From contig NZ_JXTE01000060.1 in assembly GCF_000972385.1 (NCBI RefSeq), positions 1 through 57,949 on the forward strand: 57,949 nucleotides of DNA. Reading direction: 5' to 3'. Within the stretch, counting starts at the first letter, position 1. Each line of letters starts with the position of its first letter. This DNA comes from Streptomyces sp. WM6386 (GTDB lineage: Bacteria; Actinomycetota; Actinomycetes; Streptomycetales; Streptomycetaceae). Under the pieces are notes generated by a model. That model was given only the letters and a program-made list of their open reading frames with translations, searched no databases and was not told where the DNA came from. The position numbers were made by a program, and so were the translations under genes. Of the stretch, positions 18,568 to 28,020 are shown in pieces.

Positions 18568-18602
18568 TGTTCAACAACTGTTCGACCGCTGTGCCCGGCG
18601 GC

Positions 18603-20162
18603 CTAGCTCCGCCGCAGCAGCCTCGTCGCCCCGGCCGCCACCGTCGTCGCCAGGATCCAGCCCAGCAGGATCATCGCCGCGGCCAGCCACTGCCAGCCGC
18701 CCCTGAGCTGCCAGAACCCGACCTGGCCCAGGTCGATGACCGGCAGGAGCAGGTCGAGGGCGAACAGAGCCGGGTTCCAGTACGGCGCCTCGCCGCTCTT
18801 GATCGGCGGATGGCTCGCGTGCGCGAAGGCCAGCGAGGCCGCCGCCCACAGCACCGCCATCCACACCAGGGCCCGCCCCGGCCGGTACCCGTAGGCGACC
18901 GTCCAGTCCTGCGCGTACCCCCACAGCTTGGCGGCCGGCGGCAGCGTCTCGCGGCGCCGGCGCTGCTTGGCGAGCAGCACCTCGCGCGCGTCCTCGTCCT
19001 CGCCGCCGGACCGCAGCACAGCGGCCAGCCGCTCGTACGGCTCCGGGTTGTACTCGGCGGTCGCCGCGGTCACCCACTCCAGCCGCTCGGCCAGCGGGAA
19101 CGGGCCCCTCGGCACCAGGTTCTCGTAGCTGAAGCCGCCCATGTGCAGCCGCCCCGGACCCGGCCAGCTGTCCGTACGGTCCATCAGGTTCACCACGCGC
19201 GCCCCCGACAGCGCGACCGTGCCGCGTGCCGGCCGCTCCCCGAGGAAGCGCAGCTCGGGCGTCTGGATGCGGCGCAGCGACACCTCCTGGTCGTCGGTGA
19301 GCGTGAACCGCGCCCGCTCGAAGTCGAGGGCGTCCCCGAACCGCCCGTCGTCCAGGCGCAGTCCGCCCTCGCACGTGAACCGCTGGATACGCGTCCCGTG
19401 CGCCGGAGTCGCCCCGCTCAGCAGCGGGCTGCCGAGGCCGGCCGGGGTCAGGTACATGGAGCGCTCGACGGTCAGCTGCGGCGCGTTGAGCGCGAGCCGT
19501 GTGTACGGGTTGGCCAGCTTCGCGCCGCGCAGGCTCAGCGAGACGCCGATCTTGGCGCTGCGCAGGCTCAGCTCGCCGTGCGACTCCAGGAGCTCGGCCT
19601 GGAGGTCCTGCCCGACGGTCATGCCGTCGGCGGCGATCGAGCGGCCGCTGCGGTCCCGGTAGACGATCGCCTGGTTGAGCAGCAGATCCGTGCCGATGTG
19701 CGCGTCGGTCAGCCGTACGCCGTTGTGGAAGCGGCACCGGGGGAGGTGCAGGTCGCCCTCCGTGTGGATGCGGGCCGCCTCCAGACGCGGCACCGAGCAG
19801 TCCACCATCCGCATGGTCGTGAAGCGCGCCTCCGGCAGCAGGACGTCCCGCTCGAAACGGCAGCCCCGCAGCTCCACGTACGGCACCACGATGCCGCCGG
19901 CCAACTCCAGCGTGCCGCTGATCTGCACGCCGCTGAGCTTGAGGGACGACACCCGGCCCGCGAGCGCGGGCGGTCCGTCGAGGAGCAGCCAGCACACGAT
20001 GCGGGCCCGCACGGTCCGCTCAGGTCCCCATGGATGCCCGCCGTGCGGATCGTCGACGACCGAGTCGCCGCTGCTCAGGTCGTACACGCTGCCGTTGCGG
20101 AAGGCCTGCCACATCCCGGCCTCGGCGGGCGTCAGATCGTCCGGCAGGTCCCCCTCGGTCAC
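18603..20162 (-). CDS. beta-helix-like repeat protein with C-terminal membrane spans
   Basis: 519 residues, GTG start at 20162. About residues 70-320 hold repeating short hydrophobic units such as [41 protein letters not shown] and [20 protein letters not shown] (each quoted in part), like pentapeptide/bactofilin-type right-handed beta-helices. A helical segment rich in charged residues (about 365-420) follows, then hydrophobic spans near 425-445 and 490-512. I recall similar Streptomyces proteins labelled membrane-associated oxidoreductase, but I see no nucleotide-binding or redox motif, so that label is not adopted. Divergent from hisD. Confidence 0.75.
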   Translation of the reverse strand: MTEGDLPDDLTPAEAGMWQAFRNGSVYDLSSGDSVVDDPHGGHPWGPERTVRARIVCWLLLDGPPALAGRVSSLKLSGVQISGTLELAGGIVVPYVELRGCRFERDVLLPEARFTTMRMVDCSVPRLEAARIHTEGDLHLPRCRFHNGVRLTDAHIGTDLLLNQAIVYRDRSGRSIAADGMTVGQDLQAELLESHGELSLRSAKIGVSLSLRGAKLANPYTRLALNAPQLTVERSMYLTPAGLGSPLLSGATPAHGTRIQRFTCEGGLRLDDGRFGDALDFERARFTLTDDQEVSLRRIQTPELRFLGERPARGTVALSGARVVNLMDRTDSWPGPGRLHMGGFSYENLVPRGPFPLAERLEWVTAATAEYNPEPYERLAAVLRSGGEDEDAREVLLAKQRRRRETLPPAAKLWGYAQDWTVAYGYRPGRALVWMAVLWAAASLAFAHASHPPIKSGEAPYWNPALFALDLLLPVIDLGQVGFWQLRGGWQWLAAAMILLGWILATTVAAGATRLLRRS

Positions 20163-20307
20163 TGCTCCTCCATCCGTGTTCTCGCACCACCGGTGATGCC
20201 CGTTCCGTCACACCCGAAGCGCAGGACGTGAAGGAGATCTTCCGGGTTGCGTACCAGGCCGCGTATCAGCCACTGGAATGCCCGAACGACGCCGAACCGC
20301 GGTCTGA

Positions 20308-20320
20308 GAGAATTGTTCTC
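20308..20320 (+). promoter_or_regulatory. inverted repeat and -10-like site before hisD
   Basis: GAGAATTGTTCTC directly abuts the hisD GTG. It is an inverted repeat (GAGAA / TTCTC), and its first six bases, GAGAAT, sit 7 bases before the start, as expected for a leaderless transcript. It may combine promoter and operator. Confidence 0.35.
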
Positions 20321-21646
20321 GTGATCTCCCGAATCGACCTGCGCGGCGACGCCCTCCCCGAGGGCCCCGCCCTGCGCGACCTGCTGCCCCGAGCCGACTT
20401 CGACGTCTCGGCCGCCCTGGAGAAGGTGCGTCCGATCTGCGAGGCCGTGCATCATCGGGGCGACGCGGCGCTGATCGACTTCGCGGAGAAGTTCGACGGG
20501 GTACGGCTGGAATCCGTTCGGGTCCCGGCGGAGGCGATCACCAGGGCGCTCGAGGAACTCGACCCGGCCGTGCGCGCGGCCCTCGAGGAGTCCATCCGGC
20601 GCGCCCGACTCGTCCACCGCGAGCAGCGTCGCAGCACCCACACGACCCAGGTCGTGCCCGGCGGTTCCGTCACCGAGAAGTGGGTCCCGGTCGACCGGGT
20701 CGGGCTGTACGCGCCCGGCGGGCGGGCCGTCTACCCGTCCTCCGTGATCATGAACGTCGTCCCGGCCCAGGAGGCCGGCGTCGAGTCCCTCGCCCTCGCC
20801 TCCCCGGCGCAGGCCGACTTCGGCGGCCTCCCGCACCCGACGATCCTCGCCGCGTGCGCGCTGCTCGGCGTCGACGAGGTGTACGCCGCCGGCGGCGCGA
20901 CCGCCGTCGCGATGTTCGCGTACGGCACCGAGTCCTGCGCGCCCACCACCATGGTCACCGGGCCCGGCAACATCTGGGTCGCCGCGGCCAAGCGCTACTT
21001 CACCGGCAGGATCGGTATCGACGCCGAAGCCGGGCCGACCGAGATCGCGATCCTCGCGGACGACACGGCCGACCCGGTGCACGTCGCCTCCGACCTGATC
21101 AGCCAGGCCGAGCACGACCCGCTCGCGGCGGCCGTCCTGGTCACCGACTCCGTCGCGCTCGCGGACGCGGTCGAGAAGGAACTGGAGCCGCAGGTCGCGG
21201 CCAGCAAGCACATCGACGACCGGATCGTCCCCGCCCTCAGGGGCCGGCAGTCCGCGATCGTCCTCGTCGACGGCATCGACGAGGGGCTGCGGGTGGTCAA
21301 CGCGTACGGCGCCGAGCACCTGGAGATCCAGACGGCCGAGGCCACCGCGGTCGCCGAGCGGGTCCGCAACGCCGGTGCGATCTTCGTCGGCCCCTGGGCG
21401 CCCGTGTCCCTCGGCGACTACGCCGCGGGGTCCAACCACGTCCTGCCCACCGGCGGCTGCGCCTGCCACTCCTCCGGGCTGTCGGTGCAGTCCTTCCTCC
21501 GGGGCATCCACATCGTCGACTACTCGAAGGACGCGCTGGCCGACGTGGCGCATCACGTGGTGACGCTGGCGGAGGCGGAGGACCTGCCGGCCCACGGGGC
21601 GGCGATCAAGGCGCGGTTCGGATGGAAGGTTCCCGAGAGCAAGTGA
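20321..21646 (+). CDS. hisD: histidinol dehydrogenase
   Basis: Last enzyme of histidine biosynthesis: oxidises L-histidinol to L-histidine with two NAD+, using zinc. 441 residues. The GTG at 20321 ([16 protein letters not shown]) gives the normal N-terminus; open frame upstream lacks similarity. Recognisable blocks are [33 protein letters not shown], the zinc-ligand SQAEHDP (residues 261-267) and [16 protein letters not shown]. First gene of an eight-gene his operon in which each junction overlaps; its TGA overlaps the hisC GTG. Confidence 0.97.
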   Translation: MISRIDLRGDALPEGPALRDLLPRADFDVSAALEKVRPICEAVHHRGDAALIDFAEKFDGVRLESVRVPAEAITRALEELDPAVRAALEESIRRARLVHREQRRSTHTTQVVPGGSVTEKWVPVDRVGLYAPGGRAVYPSSVIMNVVPAQEAGVESLALASPAQADFGGLPHPTILAACALLGVDEVYAAGGATAVAMFAYGTESCAPTTMVTGPGNIWVAAAKRYFTGRIGIDAEAGPTEIAILADDTADPVHVASDLISQAEHDPLAAAVLVTDSVALADAVEKELEPQVAASKHIDDRIVPALRGRQSAIVLVDGIDEGLRVVNAYGAEHLEIQTAEATAVAERVRNAGAIFVGPWAPVSLGDYAAGSNHVLPTGGCACHSSGLSVQSFLRGIHIVDYSKDALADVAHHVVTLAEAEDLPAHGAAIKARFGWKVPESK

Positions 21647-22749
21647 CCGGCATCGACGATCTCCCCGTACGGGACGAGCTGCGCGGCAAGTCCCCTTACG
21701 GCGCGCCCCAGTTGGACGTCCCCGTACGGCTGAACACCAACGAGAACCCCTACCCCCTGCCCGAGCCGCTGGTCGAGCGCATCGCCGAGCGGGTGCGCGA
21801 GGCGGCCCGGAACCTCAACCGCTACCCGGACCGGGACGCCGTAGAACTGCGCACACAGCTCGCCAAGTACCTGACGGACACGTCCGGTCACGAGGTGGGC
21901 CTGGCCAATGTCTGGGCCGCCAACGGCTCCAACGAGGTCATCCAGCAGCTGCTGCAGACCTTCGGCGGACCGGGCCGTACGGCGATCGGCTTCGAGCCGT
22001 CGTACTCGATGCACGGGCTGATCTCGCGCGGCACGGGCACCGGCTGGATCTCCGGTCCGCGCAACGAGGACTTCACGATCGACCTCGCCGCCGCCGAGAA
22101 GGCGATCGCCGAGAACCGGCCGGACGTCGTCTTCGTCACCACGCCCAACAACCCCACCGGCACCGCGGTCCCGGCCGAGACGGTCCTCGCGCTGTACGAG
22201 GCCGCGCAGGCCGCCAAGCCCTCGCTGGTCGTGGTGGACGAGGCGTACATCGAGTTCAGCCACGGCGCCTCGCTGCTGCCGCTGATCCAAGGTCGGCCGA
22301 ATCTCGTCGTCTCCCGGACGATGTCGAAGGCATTCGGTGCGGCCGGCCTGCGCCTCGGCTACCTCGCCGCGCACCCGGCGGTCGTCGACGCCGTACAGCT
22401 CGTACGACTGCCCTACCACCTGTCGGCGATCACCCAGGCGACCGCCCTGGCCGCCCTGGAGCACACCGATACGCTGCTGAAGTACGTCGAGCAGCTGAAG
22501 TCGGAGCGGGACCGGCTGGTCACCGAGCTGCTGGCGATCGGGTACGAGGTCACGGCGTCGGACGCCAACTTCGTGCAGTTCGGGCGGTTCGACGACTCCC
22601 ACACCGTGTGGCAGCGGATCCTCGACCGGGGTGTCCTGGTCCGGGACAACGGAGTGCCGGGCTGGCTGCGGGTCACCGCCGGGACCCCCGAAGAGAACGA
22701 CGCGTTCCTGGACGCGGTCCGTGACATCAAGAAGGAGCAGAGCGCATGA
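21643..22749 (+). CDS. hisC: histidinol-phosphate aminotransferase
   Basis: PLP enzyme converting imidazole-acetol phosphate plus glutamate to histidinol phosphate. 368 residues, fold-type I aminotransferase. The substrate loop [12 protein letters not shown] is at 29-40, [11 protein letters not shown] near 164-174, [10 protein letters not shown] near 196-205, and the PLP lysine is Lys229 in [17 protein letters not shown]. The GTG start overlaps the hisD stop by four bases (GTGA). The stop overlaps the hisB ATG (ATGA), indicating translational coupling. Confidence 0.97.
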   Translation: MTGIDDLPVRDELRGKSPYGAPQLDVPVRLNTNENPYPLPEPLVERIAERVREAARNLNRYPDRDAVELRTQLAKYLTDTSGHEVGLANVWAANGSNEVIQQLLQTFGGPGRTAIGFEPSYSMHGLISRGTGTGWISGPRNEDFTIDLAAAEKAIAENRPDVVFVTTPNNPTGTAVPAETVLALYEAAQAAKPSLVVVDEAYIEFSHGASLLPLIQGRPNLVVSRTMSKAFGAAGLRLGYLAAHPAVVDAVQLVRLPYHLSAITQATALAALEHTDTLLKYVEQLKSERDRLVTELLAIGYEVTASDANFVQFGRFDDSHTVWQRILDRGVLVRDNGVPGWLRVTAGTPEENDAFLDAVRDIKKEQSA

Positions 22750-23339
22750 GCCGCGTTGGACGTGTGGAGCGAGTCACGAAGGAGACCTCCGTGCTCGTCG
22801 AGATCGATCTCGACGGCAGCGGCAAGGTCGACGTGTCGACAGGCGTCGGTTTCTACGACCACATGCTCGACCAGCTCGGCCGCCACGGTCTGTTCGACCT
22901 GACGGTGAAGACCGAGGGCGATCTGCACATCGACTCGCACCACACCATCGAGGACAGCGCTCTCGCCCTCGGCGCCGCCTTCAAGCAGGCGCTCGGCGAC
23001 AAGGTCGGCATCTACCGCTTCGGCAACTGCACGGTCCCGCTGGACGAGTCCCTCGCCCAGGTCACCGTCGACCTGTCCGGCCGCCCCTACCTCGTGCACA
23101 CCGAGCCCGAGAAGATGGCGCCGATGATCGGCGAGTACGACACCACGATGACCCGGCACATCCTGGAGTCCTTCGTCGCCCAGGCCCAGATCGCGCTGCA
23201 CGTGCACGTGCCGTACGGTCGCAACGCGCACCACATCGTGGAATGCCAGTTCAAGGCGCTGGCCCGGGCCCTGCGCTACGCCTCCGAGCGTGACCCGCGC
23301 GCGGCCGGCATCCTCCCCTCCACGAAGGGCGCGCTGTGA
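22746..23339 (+). CDS. hisB: imidazoleglycerol-phosphate dehydratase
   Basis: Manganese enzyme that dehydrates imidazole glycerol phosphate to imidazole acetol phosphate. 197 residues, the monofunctional form; the E. coli-type phosphatase half is absent, as usual in actinobacteria. The two pseudo-repeats carry the metal ligands: [31 protein letters not shown], and later [12 protein letters not shown] and [19 protein letters not shown]. The C-terminus [10 protein letters not shown] is conserved. The ATG overlaps the hisC stop, and its own stop overlaps the next small gene by four bases (GTGA). Confidence 0.97.
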   Translation: MSRVGRVERVTKETSVLVEIDLDGSGKVDVSTGVGFYDHMLDQLGRHGLFDLTVKTEGDLHIDSHHTIEDSALALGAAFKQALGDKVGIYRFGNCTVPLDESLAQVTVDLSGRPYLVHTEPEKMAPMIGEYDTTMTRHILESFVAQAQIALHVHVPYGRNAHHIVECQFKALARALRYASERDPRAAGILPSTKGAL

Positions 23340-23500
23340 ACGGGCTGTCGACCGTCCTGATCGTCGTCGGTCTCTTCCTGGCCGGCGGGATCTACTCCTT
23401 CGTCAAGCAGGGGATGCCGAAGCAGCTCATCGTGCTGCTCTCCATCGGTGCCGCGATGTGTCTCGTCGCCGGCGTCATGAGGCTGGAGGTGTGGAATTGA
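23336..23500 (+). CDS. 54-residue two-span membrane protein within the his operon
   Basis: Short gene between hisB and hisH that is easily missed. GTG start overlaps the hisB stop (GTGA) and its TGA overlaps the hisH TTG (TTGA), so it is locked into the operon on both sides. The product has two hydrophobic segments, [19 protein letters not shown] (residues 5-23) and [18 protein letters not shown] (31-48), joined by KQGMPKQ, and ends RLEVWN. The second segment has one Cys. No catalytic motif and no known histidine-pathway role. Coupled overlaps and clean GC3 bias make it a convincing gene. Confidence 0.85.
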   Translation: MNGLSTVLIVVGLFLAGGIYSFVKQGMPKQLIVLLSIGAAMCLVAGVMRLEVWN

Positions 23501-24141
23501 GCGCGTCCGCCAAGAAGGTAGTCGTCTTCGACTACGGCTTCGGCAATGTCCGCTCCGCCGAGCGCGCCCTCGCGCGCACCGGGGCCGAGGTCGAGATAAC
23601 GCGTGACTTCGACAAGGCCATGAACGCCGACGGCCTGCTGGTGCCGGGTGTCGGCGCCTTCGCCAGCTGCATGAAGGGCCTCAAGGAGGCGCGCGGCGAC
23701 TGGATCATCGACCGCCGGCTCTCCGGCGGGCGCCCGGTCATGGGCATCTGCGTCGGCATGCAGATCCTCTTCGCGCGCGGCATCGAGCACGGCGTGGAGA
23801 CCGAGGGCGTCGACGAGTGGCCCGGCTCGGTCGAGCCGCTGCAGGCCGACATCGTGCCCCACATGGGCTGGAACACCGTGGACGCACCGGCCGGCTCCCA
23901 GCTGTTCGCCGGCCTGGACGCGGACGCCCGCTTCTACTTCGTGCACTCCTACGCCGTCCACGACTGGACCCTGGAGACCTCGAACCCGGCGATGCGGGCA
24001 CCGCTCGTGACCTGGTCCACGCACGGCAAGCCCTTCGTGGCCGCCGTGGAGAACGGCGCCCTGTGGGCCACGCAGTTCCACCCCGAGAAGTCCGGCGACG
24101 CCGGTGCGCAGCTGCTGAACAACTGGATCGGAACCCTCTGA
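23497..24141 (+). CDS. hisH: imidazole glycerol phosphate synthase, glutaminase subunit
   Basis: Class I glutamine amidotransferase that supplies ammonia to HisF. 214 residues from a TTG start overlapping the upstream stop; this is the only start that keeps the family N-terminus [15 protein letters not shown]. The triad is visible: Cys85 in GICVGMQ, His195 and Glu197 in [19 protein letters not shown] (50-59) forms the oxyanion region. The stop overlaps the priA ATG (TGATG). It works as a heterodimer with HisF, encoded two genes downstream. Confidence 0.97.
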   Translation: MSASAKKVVVFDYGFGNVRSAERALARTGAEVEITRDFDKAMNADGLLVPGVGAFASCMKGLKEARGDWIIDRRLSGGRPVMGICVGMQILFARGIEHGVETEGVDEWPGSVEPLQADIVPHMGWNTVDAPAGSQLFAGLDADARFYFVHSYAVHDWTLETSNPAMRAPLVTWSTHGKPFVAAVENGALWATQFHPEKSGDAGAQLLNNWIGTL

Positions 24142-24878
24142 TGCCCTCGAACCCCTCACGGCTCGAACTCCTGCCCGCCGTCGACGTCCGTGACGGCCAG
24201 GCCGTCCGTCTCGTGCACGGCGAGTCCGGCACGGAGACCTCGTACGGCTCCCCGCTGGAGGCCGCCCTCGCGTGGCAGCGGGCGGGCGCCGAGTGGCTGC
24301 ACCTCGTCGACCTGGACGCCGCGTTCGGCACCGGCGACAACCGGGACCTGGTCCGCCAGGTCACCGAGGCGATGGACATCAAGGTGGAGCTGTCCGGCGG
24401 CATCCGTGACGACGCCTCCCTCGCGGCGGCCCTCGCCACCGGCTGCACCCGGGTGAACCTCGGCACCGCCGCGCTGGAGACCCCCGAGTGGGTCGCCAAG
24501 ATCATCGCCGAGCACGGCGACCGGATCGCGGTGGGCCTGGACGTGCGCGGGACCACGCTCAAGGGCCGCGGCTGGACCCGGGACGGCGGCGACCTCTACG
24601 AGACGCTGGAGCGCCTCGACAAGGAGGGCTGCGCGCGGTATGTCGTCACGGACATCGCGAAGGACGGCACGCTCCAGGGCCCGAACCTGGAGCTGCTCCG
24701 CAACGTCTGCGCGGCCACGGACCGGCCGGTCGTGGCCTCCGGCGGGGTGTCGTCGCTGGACGACCTGCGGGCCATCGCCGAGCTGGTACCCCTCGGTGTC
24801 GAGGGCTCCATCGTCGGCAAGGCCCTCTACGCGAAGGCGTTCACGCTGGAAGAGGCACTGGAGGCGGTGGCCGAGTGA
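24141..24878 (+). CDS. priA: PriA: bifunctional HisA/TrpF isomerase
   Basis: Phosphoribosyl isomerase A, a TIM barrel of 245 residues. In Streptomyces and Mycobacterium PriA does both the HisA step (ProFAR isomerisation) and the TrpF step (phosphoribosylanthranilate isomerisation). Catalytic Asp15 ([15 protein letters not shown]) and Asp134 (VGLDVRG) are present, as are both phosphate loops (ELSGGIRDD and [13 protein letters not shown]) and the PriA-typical [20 protein letters not shown]. Dual activity is established for close homologues and inferred here; the absence of any trpF in this his-trp region agrees. The ATG overlaps the hisH stop, and the stop overlaps the next GTG. Confidence 0.95.
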   Translation: MPSNPSRLELLPAVDVRDGQAVRLVHGESGTETSYGSPLEAALAWQRAGAEWLHLVDLDAAFGTGDNRDLVRQVTEAMDIKVELSGGIRDDASLAAALATGCTRVNLGTAALETPEWVAKIIAEHGDRIAVGLDVRGTTLKGRGWTRDGGDLYETLERLDKEGCARYVVTDIAKDGTLQGPNLELLRNVCAATDRPVVASGGVSSLDDLRAIAELVPLGVEGSIVGKALYAKAFTLEEALEAVAE

Positions 24879-25285
24879 GCGATCTGCGACGCGTCTCGAC
24901 CGGCGCGCCCTGGGAAGAGGCCTTCGGGTACTCCCGCGCGGTGGAGCTGCCCAACGGCCTGGTGCTGGTCTCCGGCTGCACGTCGATCGTGGACGGTGAG
25001 ATCGCCGCGGGCGGTCCGTACGAGCAGACGGTCAACTCCTTCAACGTCGCGTTCGCGGCGCTGGAGCAGCTGGGACTCGGCCCGGCGGACGTCGTGCGGA
25101 CGCGCATGTACCTCACCCATGGCCGGGACGTGGACGAGGTCGGACGCGCTCACAAGGAGCTGTTCGACGCCGTCCGGCCCGCCGCATCCATGATCATCGT
25201 CTCCGGCTTCGTGGACCCCAGCCTGGTCGTCGAGGTCGAGGTGGAGGCATTCCGCCCCGGCGGAGAACCCGGAGTGTCCGCATGA
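24875..25285 (+). CDS. RidA/YjgF/YER057c-family protein
   Basis: 136 residues. RidA proteins hydrolyse reactive enamine/imine intermediates, for example 2-aminoacrylate made by PLP enzymes; more divergent members have other roles. The sequence shows the family features [34 protein letters not shown] and [18 protein letters not shown]; the Arg in VRTRMYL is the substrate-binding arginine of active RidA. The usual final GxAMVEIEA-type stretch appears as [12 protein letters not shown]. It is coupled on both sides by four-base overlaps, between priA and hisF. Its job in the operon is not established. Confidence 0.9.
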   Translation: MSDLRRVSTGAPWEEAFGYSRAVELPNGLVLVSGCTSIVDGEIAAGGPYEQTVNSFNVAFAALEQLGLGPADVVRTRMYLTHGRDVDEVGRAHKELFDAVRPAASMIIVSGFVDPSLVVEVEVEAFRPGGEPGVSA

Positions 25286-26037
25286 CCCTCGCCGTACGAG
25301 TCATCCCCTGCCTGGACGTGGACAACGGCCGGGTCGTCAAGGGCGTCAACTTCCAGAACCTGCGCGACGCGGGCGACCCCGTCGAGATGGCCAAGGTGTA
25401 CGACGCCGAGGGCGCCGACGAGCTGACGTTCCTGGACATCACCGCCTCGTCGGGCAACCGCGAGACCACGTACGACGTGGTGCGCCGCACCGCCGAGCAG
25501 GTCTTCATCCCGCTGACCGTCGGCGGCGGTGTGCGCACCGCCGAGGACGTGGACAAGCTGCTGCGGGCGGGCGCGGACAAGGTGGGCGTGAACACGGCCG
25601 CCATCGCCCGCCCCGAGCTGATCAAGGAGATCGCGGAGCGGTTCGGGCGCCAGGTCCTGGTGCTGTCGGTGGACGCGCGGCGCACGCCCGAGGGCACCTT
25701 CGAGGTCACCACCCACGGCGGCCGCAAGGGCACCGGCATCGACGCCGTCGAGTGGGCGCACCGGGCCGCCGAGCTGGGCGCGGGCGAGATCCTGCTCAAC
25801 TCGATGGACGCGGACGGCACGAAGGACGGCTACGACCTGGAGATGATCGCCGCCGTCCGGGGGCACGTGACGGTTCCGGTGATCGCCTCCGGCGGTGCGG
25901 GCAAGCTCGCCGACTTCGCTCCGGCCATCGAGGCGGGGGCGGACGCGGTGCTGGCGGCTTCGGTCTTCCACTTCGGGGATCTGCGGATCGGCGAGGTGAA
26001 GGACGCGTTGCGGGGGGCCGGACACCCCGTGCGGTGA
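25282..26037 (+). CDS. hisF: imidazole glycerol phosphate synthase, cyclase subunit
   Basis: TIM-barrel cyclase that takes ammonia from HisH and PRFAR to form imidazole glycerol phosphate plus AICAR. 251 residues. The N-terminal catalytic loop reads [19 protein letters not shown], the phosphate-binding loops are [23 protein letters not shown] and [13 protein letters not shown] (quoted in parts), and [17 protein letters not shown] carries the second catalytic Asp. Last gene of the operon, overlapping the RidA-like stop, and followed by a clear hairpin terminator. Confidence 0.97.
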   Translation: MTLAVRVIPCLDVDNGRVVKGVNFQNLRDAGDPVEMAKVYDAEGADELTFLDITASSGNRETTYDVVRRTAEQVFIPLTVGGGVRTAEDVDKLLRAGADKVGVNTAAIARPELIKEIAERFGRQVLVLSVDARRTPEGTFEVTTHGGRKGTGIDAVEWAHRAAELGAGEILLNSMDADGTKDGYDLEMIAAVRGHVTVPVIASGGAGKLADFAPAIEAGADAVLAASVFHFGDLRIGEVKDALRGAGHPVR

Positions 26038-26053
26038 CGTGTGTGAGGCGTTG

Positions 26054-26090
26054 AGGTAAGCCCCGGGCACCTGGTGGTCGGGGCTTACCT
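26054..26090 (+). terminator. his operon terminator
   Basis: 12-base perfect stem AGGTAAGCCCCG / CGGGGCTTACCT with a 13-base loop, 16 bases after the hisF stop. Confidence 0.8.
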
Positions 26091-26101
26091 GTGGGTCGAT
26101 G

Positions 26102-26145
26102 GGAAAGGAAAGTTGCGCAAAATTTATTGCGCAACTTTTCTTTCC
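26102..26145. promoter_or_regulatory. large operator palindrome before the arsR-type gene
   Basis: Arms GGAAAGGAAAGTTGCGCAA (26102-26120) and TTGCGCAACTTTTCTTTCC (26127-26145) differ at one position and flank AATTTA. It is a strikingly AT-rich island in this DNA and carries two TTGCGCAA motifs. It is probably the autoregulatory operator of the adjacent ArsR-type repressor. Confidence 0.75.
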
Positions 26146-26155
26146 TATCTACGGT
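26127..26155 (+). promoter_or_regulatory. promoter inside the operator, leaderless arsR-type mRNA
   Basis: -35 TTGCGC (26127-26132) lies in the right operator arm. -10 TACGGT (26150-26155) follows after 17 bases and ends 6 bases before the ATG at 26162. Repressor on the operator would block this promoter. Confidence 0.55.
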
Positions 26156-26161
26156 GGAGGC

Positions 26162-26752
26162 ATGACAGGCAAGGAACGGGACCGGCGGATCACGGACGTG
26201 GGCACCCTCAAGGCGCTCGCGCATCCGCTGCGGATGAGGCTGTACCGGAATCTGACCCTGGCCCGCGTCGCCACCGCCTCGCAGCTGGCCGAGGCGGTCG
26301 ACGAAGCCGTCTCGCTGGTCAGCTACCACCTGCGCAAGCTCGCCGAGCACGGCCTGATCGAAGAGGCCCGGCCGCAGCGCGCGGACGGCCGGGAGCGCTG
26401 GTGGCAGCCCGCCTCGGACGGCGTGAGCATCCGCGACGAGGACTTCCGCGAGGCCCCTGAGGGGGCGGCCGCACACACGGCGGCCAGCAGGCTCTTCGCC
26501 GAGCAGCGCATGGACATGTACCGCCGCTGGCTCGACGAACGCGCCCACTGGAACCACGAGTGGAACCGGACGGCCGAGTCCTCCGAGGCCGCACTCCGCC
26601 TCACCGCGGACGAACTGGGCGAGCTGAACAAGGAGATGCTCGCGCTCCTGCACAAGTACGACGAGCAGGGCCGGGCCGCCGACGCCGCCGGCGACACCGA
26701 GGGCCGCGAGAACGTCGCGGTGCACACGTACGCGTTCCCCTTCCGCGCCTGA
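26162..26752 (+). CDS. ArsR-family winged-helix repressor
   Basis: 196 residues. The N-terminal winged helix reads VGTLKALAHPLRMRLYRNLTL, ASQLAEAVDEAVSLVSYHLRKL (recognition helix) and GLIEEARPQRADGRERWW (wing), all in the first 85 residues. The C-terminal half is helical and charged (about 110-180), probably for dimerisation or ligand sensing. No metal-binding Cys cluster is present, so it is not a classical metal sensor. The ATG at 26162 is chosen because promoter spacing and family start agree; an upstream frame reads through the operator. It is transcribed with the MFS gene 14 bases downstream and probably represses both. Confidence 0.9.
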   Translation: MTGKERDRRITDVGTLKALAHPLRMRLYRNLTLARVATASQLAEAVDEAVSLVSYHLRKLAEHGLIEEARPQRADGRERWWQPASDGVSIRDEDFREAPEGAAAHTAASRLFAEQRMDMYRRWLDERAHWNHEWNRTAESSEAALRLTADELGELNKEMLALLHKYDEQGRAADAAGDTEGRENVAVHTYAFPFRA

Positions 26753-26766
26753 GAGGACCCGGTTCC

Positions 26767-28017
26767 GTGCCCGCCACGCTCATATCCGCGCCCGACCTCA
26801 CCCCCCGGCCCGCCCACCGCGACGGCAACGTCCTGCGCTGGCTCGCCGCCTACACCTCCTCGATGGTCGGCGACAGCGTGTACTACATCGCCCTGTCCTG
26901 GGCCGCCGTACAGGCCGGCAGCCCCTCGCAGGCCGGCCTCGTCATGTCGGCGAGCGCACTGCCGCGGGCGGTCCTGATGCTGGGCGGGGGAGTGATCGCC
27001 GACCGGCTCGGGCCGCGCAGGGTCGTCATCGGGAGCGACGTGGTGCGCTGCGCGGCGGTGCTGGCGGTGGCGGCGCTGCTGTTCCTCACCAGCCCGGGCC
27101 TGTGGCCGCTGGCCGTGCTCGCCCTGGTCTTCGGCGCCGTCGACGCCGTGTTCGTGCCGGCCGTCGGCGCCCTTCCCGCGCGCGTGACGTCACGCGACCA
27201 GCTCGCGCGCGTGCAGGGCATGCGAGGTCTGGGCATCCGCTTCGCGAGTGTCGTCGGCGGACCGCTCGGCGGGTTCGGCGTGGCCGTCGGCGGCTCGGCG
27301 GCGGCGTTCGGCCTCGCGGGGCTGCTGATCGCCGTGTCCGTGCCGCTGCTGGTCTCCGTACGCATCAGGGAGGTGCCCGCCGACGACGGGACACCCGGGG
27401 CCCAGGGCACCGCCTGGAGCGACCTGACGGCCGGACTGCGCTACATCCGCGGCCACCGTGTCCTCGCCCCGCTGATGCTGGCCATCGCCCTGGGCGACCT
27501 CGGCTTCGTCGGCCCCCTCAACGTCGGTCTGACCCTCCTCGCCGACGAGCGCGGCTGGGGCGCCGCGGGGATGGGCTGGATGCTCGCCGGATTCGGTGTC
27601 GGCGCGGGTGCCGCGTCCCTGCTGCTCACCGTCCGCGGGCGGCTGCCGCAGGCGGGACGGGTGGCGGCGTGCGCGATCATCGCGGGCTCGGTCGCGATCG
27701 GGGCCCTTGCCCAGGCGCCGAGCATCGCCGTCGCCGTCGGCACGGCCCTGCTGGTCGGGCTGCTCGCCGGACTCAGCGGCGCGATGTGCGGGGCCCTGCT
27801 GCAGACCCAGGCCGACCCCGCCTACCTGGGCCGGGTCACCGCCGTGGCCAGTCTGGTGAGCCTGGGCTTCGCCCCGCTGAGCATGCCGCTGTCCGCCGCG
27901 GCCATCGGGGCGTGGGGGACCGGCCCGGTGTTCGTCGTCAGCGCGGCGGTCTGCGGGCTCGGCGGGGTCGTGGCCCTGTGCGTAAGGGATCTGCGCCGCG
28001 CCGAGCTCCCGAAGTAG
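26767..28017 (+). CDS. MFS efflux transporter
   Basis: 416 residues, twelve hydrophobic segments, major facilitator superfamily of the drug or macrolide-efflux (MFS_3/EntS-like) type. It starts WLAAYTSSMVGDSVYYIALSWA (residues about 24-45), followed by GGVIADRLGPRRVVIGSDVVR, the MFS loop 2-3 signature. GTG start at 26767, 14 bases after the repressor stop. The pairing with an ArsR-type repressor behind a strong operator suggests substrate-induced export, perhaps of an antibiotic or toxic metabolite. The substrate cannot be inferred. Confidence 0.9.
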   Translation: MPATLISAPDLTPRPAHRDGNVLRWLAAYTSSMVGDSVYYIALSWAAVQAGSPSQAGLVMSASALPRAVLMLGGGVIADRLGPRRVVIGSDVVRCAAVLAVAALLFLTSPGLWPLAVLALVFGAVDAVFVPAVGALPARVTSRDQLARVQGMRGLGIRFASVVGGPLGGFGVAVGGSAAAFGLAGLLIAVSVPLLVSVRIREVPADDGTPGAQGTAWSDLTAGLRYIRGHRVLAPLMLAIALGDLGFVGPLNVGLTLLADERGWGAAGMGWMLAGFGVGAGAASLLLTVRGRLPQAGRVAACAIIAGSVAIGALAQAPSIAVAVGTALLVGLLAGLSGAMCGALLQTQADPAYLGRVTAVASLVSLGFAPLSMPLSAAAIGAWGTGPVFVVSAAVCGLGGVVALCVRDLRRAELPK

Positions 28018-28020
28018 CTC

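Noticed and set aside
20030..20320. Longer HisD start
   Set aside because: The extra 97 codons overlap the divergent gene start region and show no HisD similarity; family similarity begins at the GTG at 20321.
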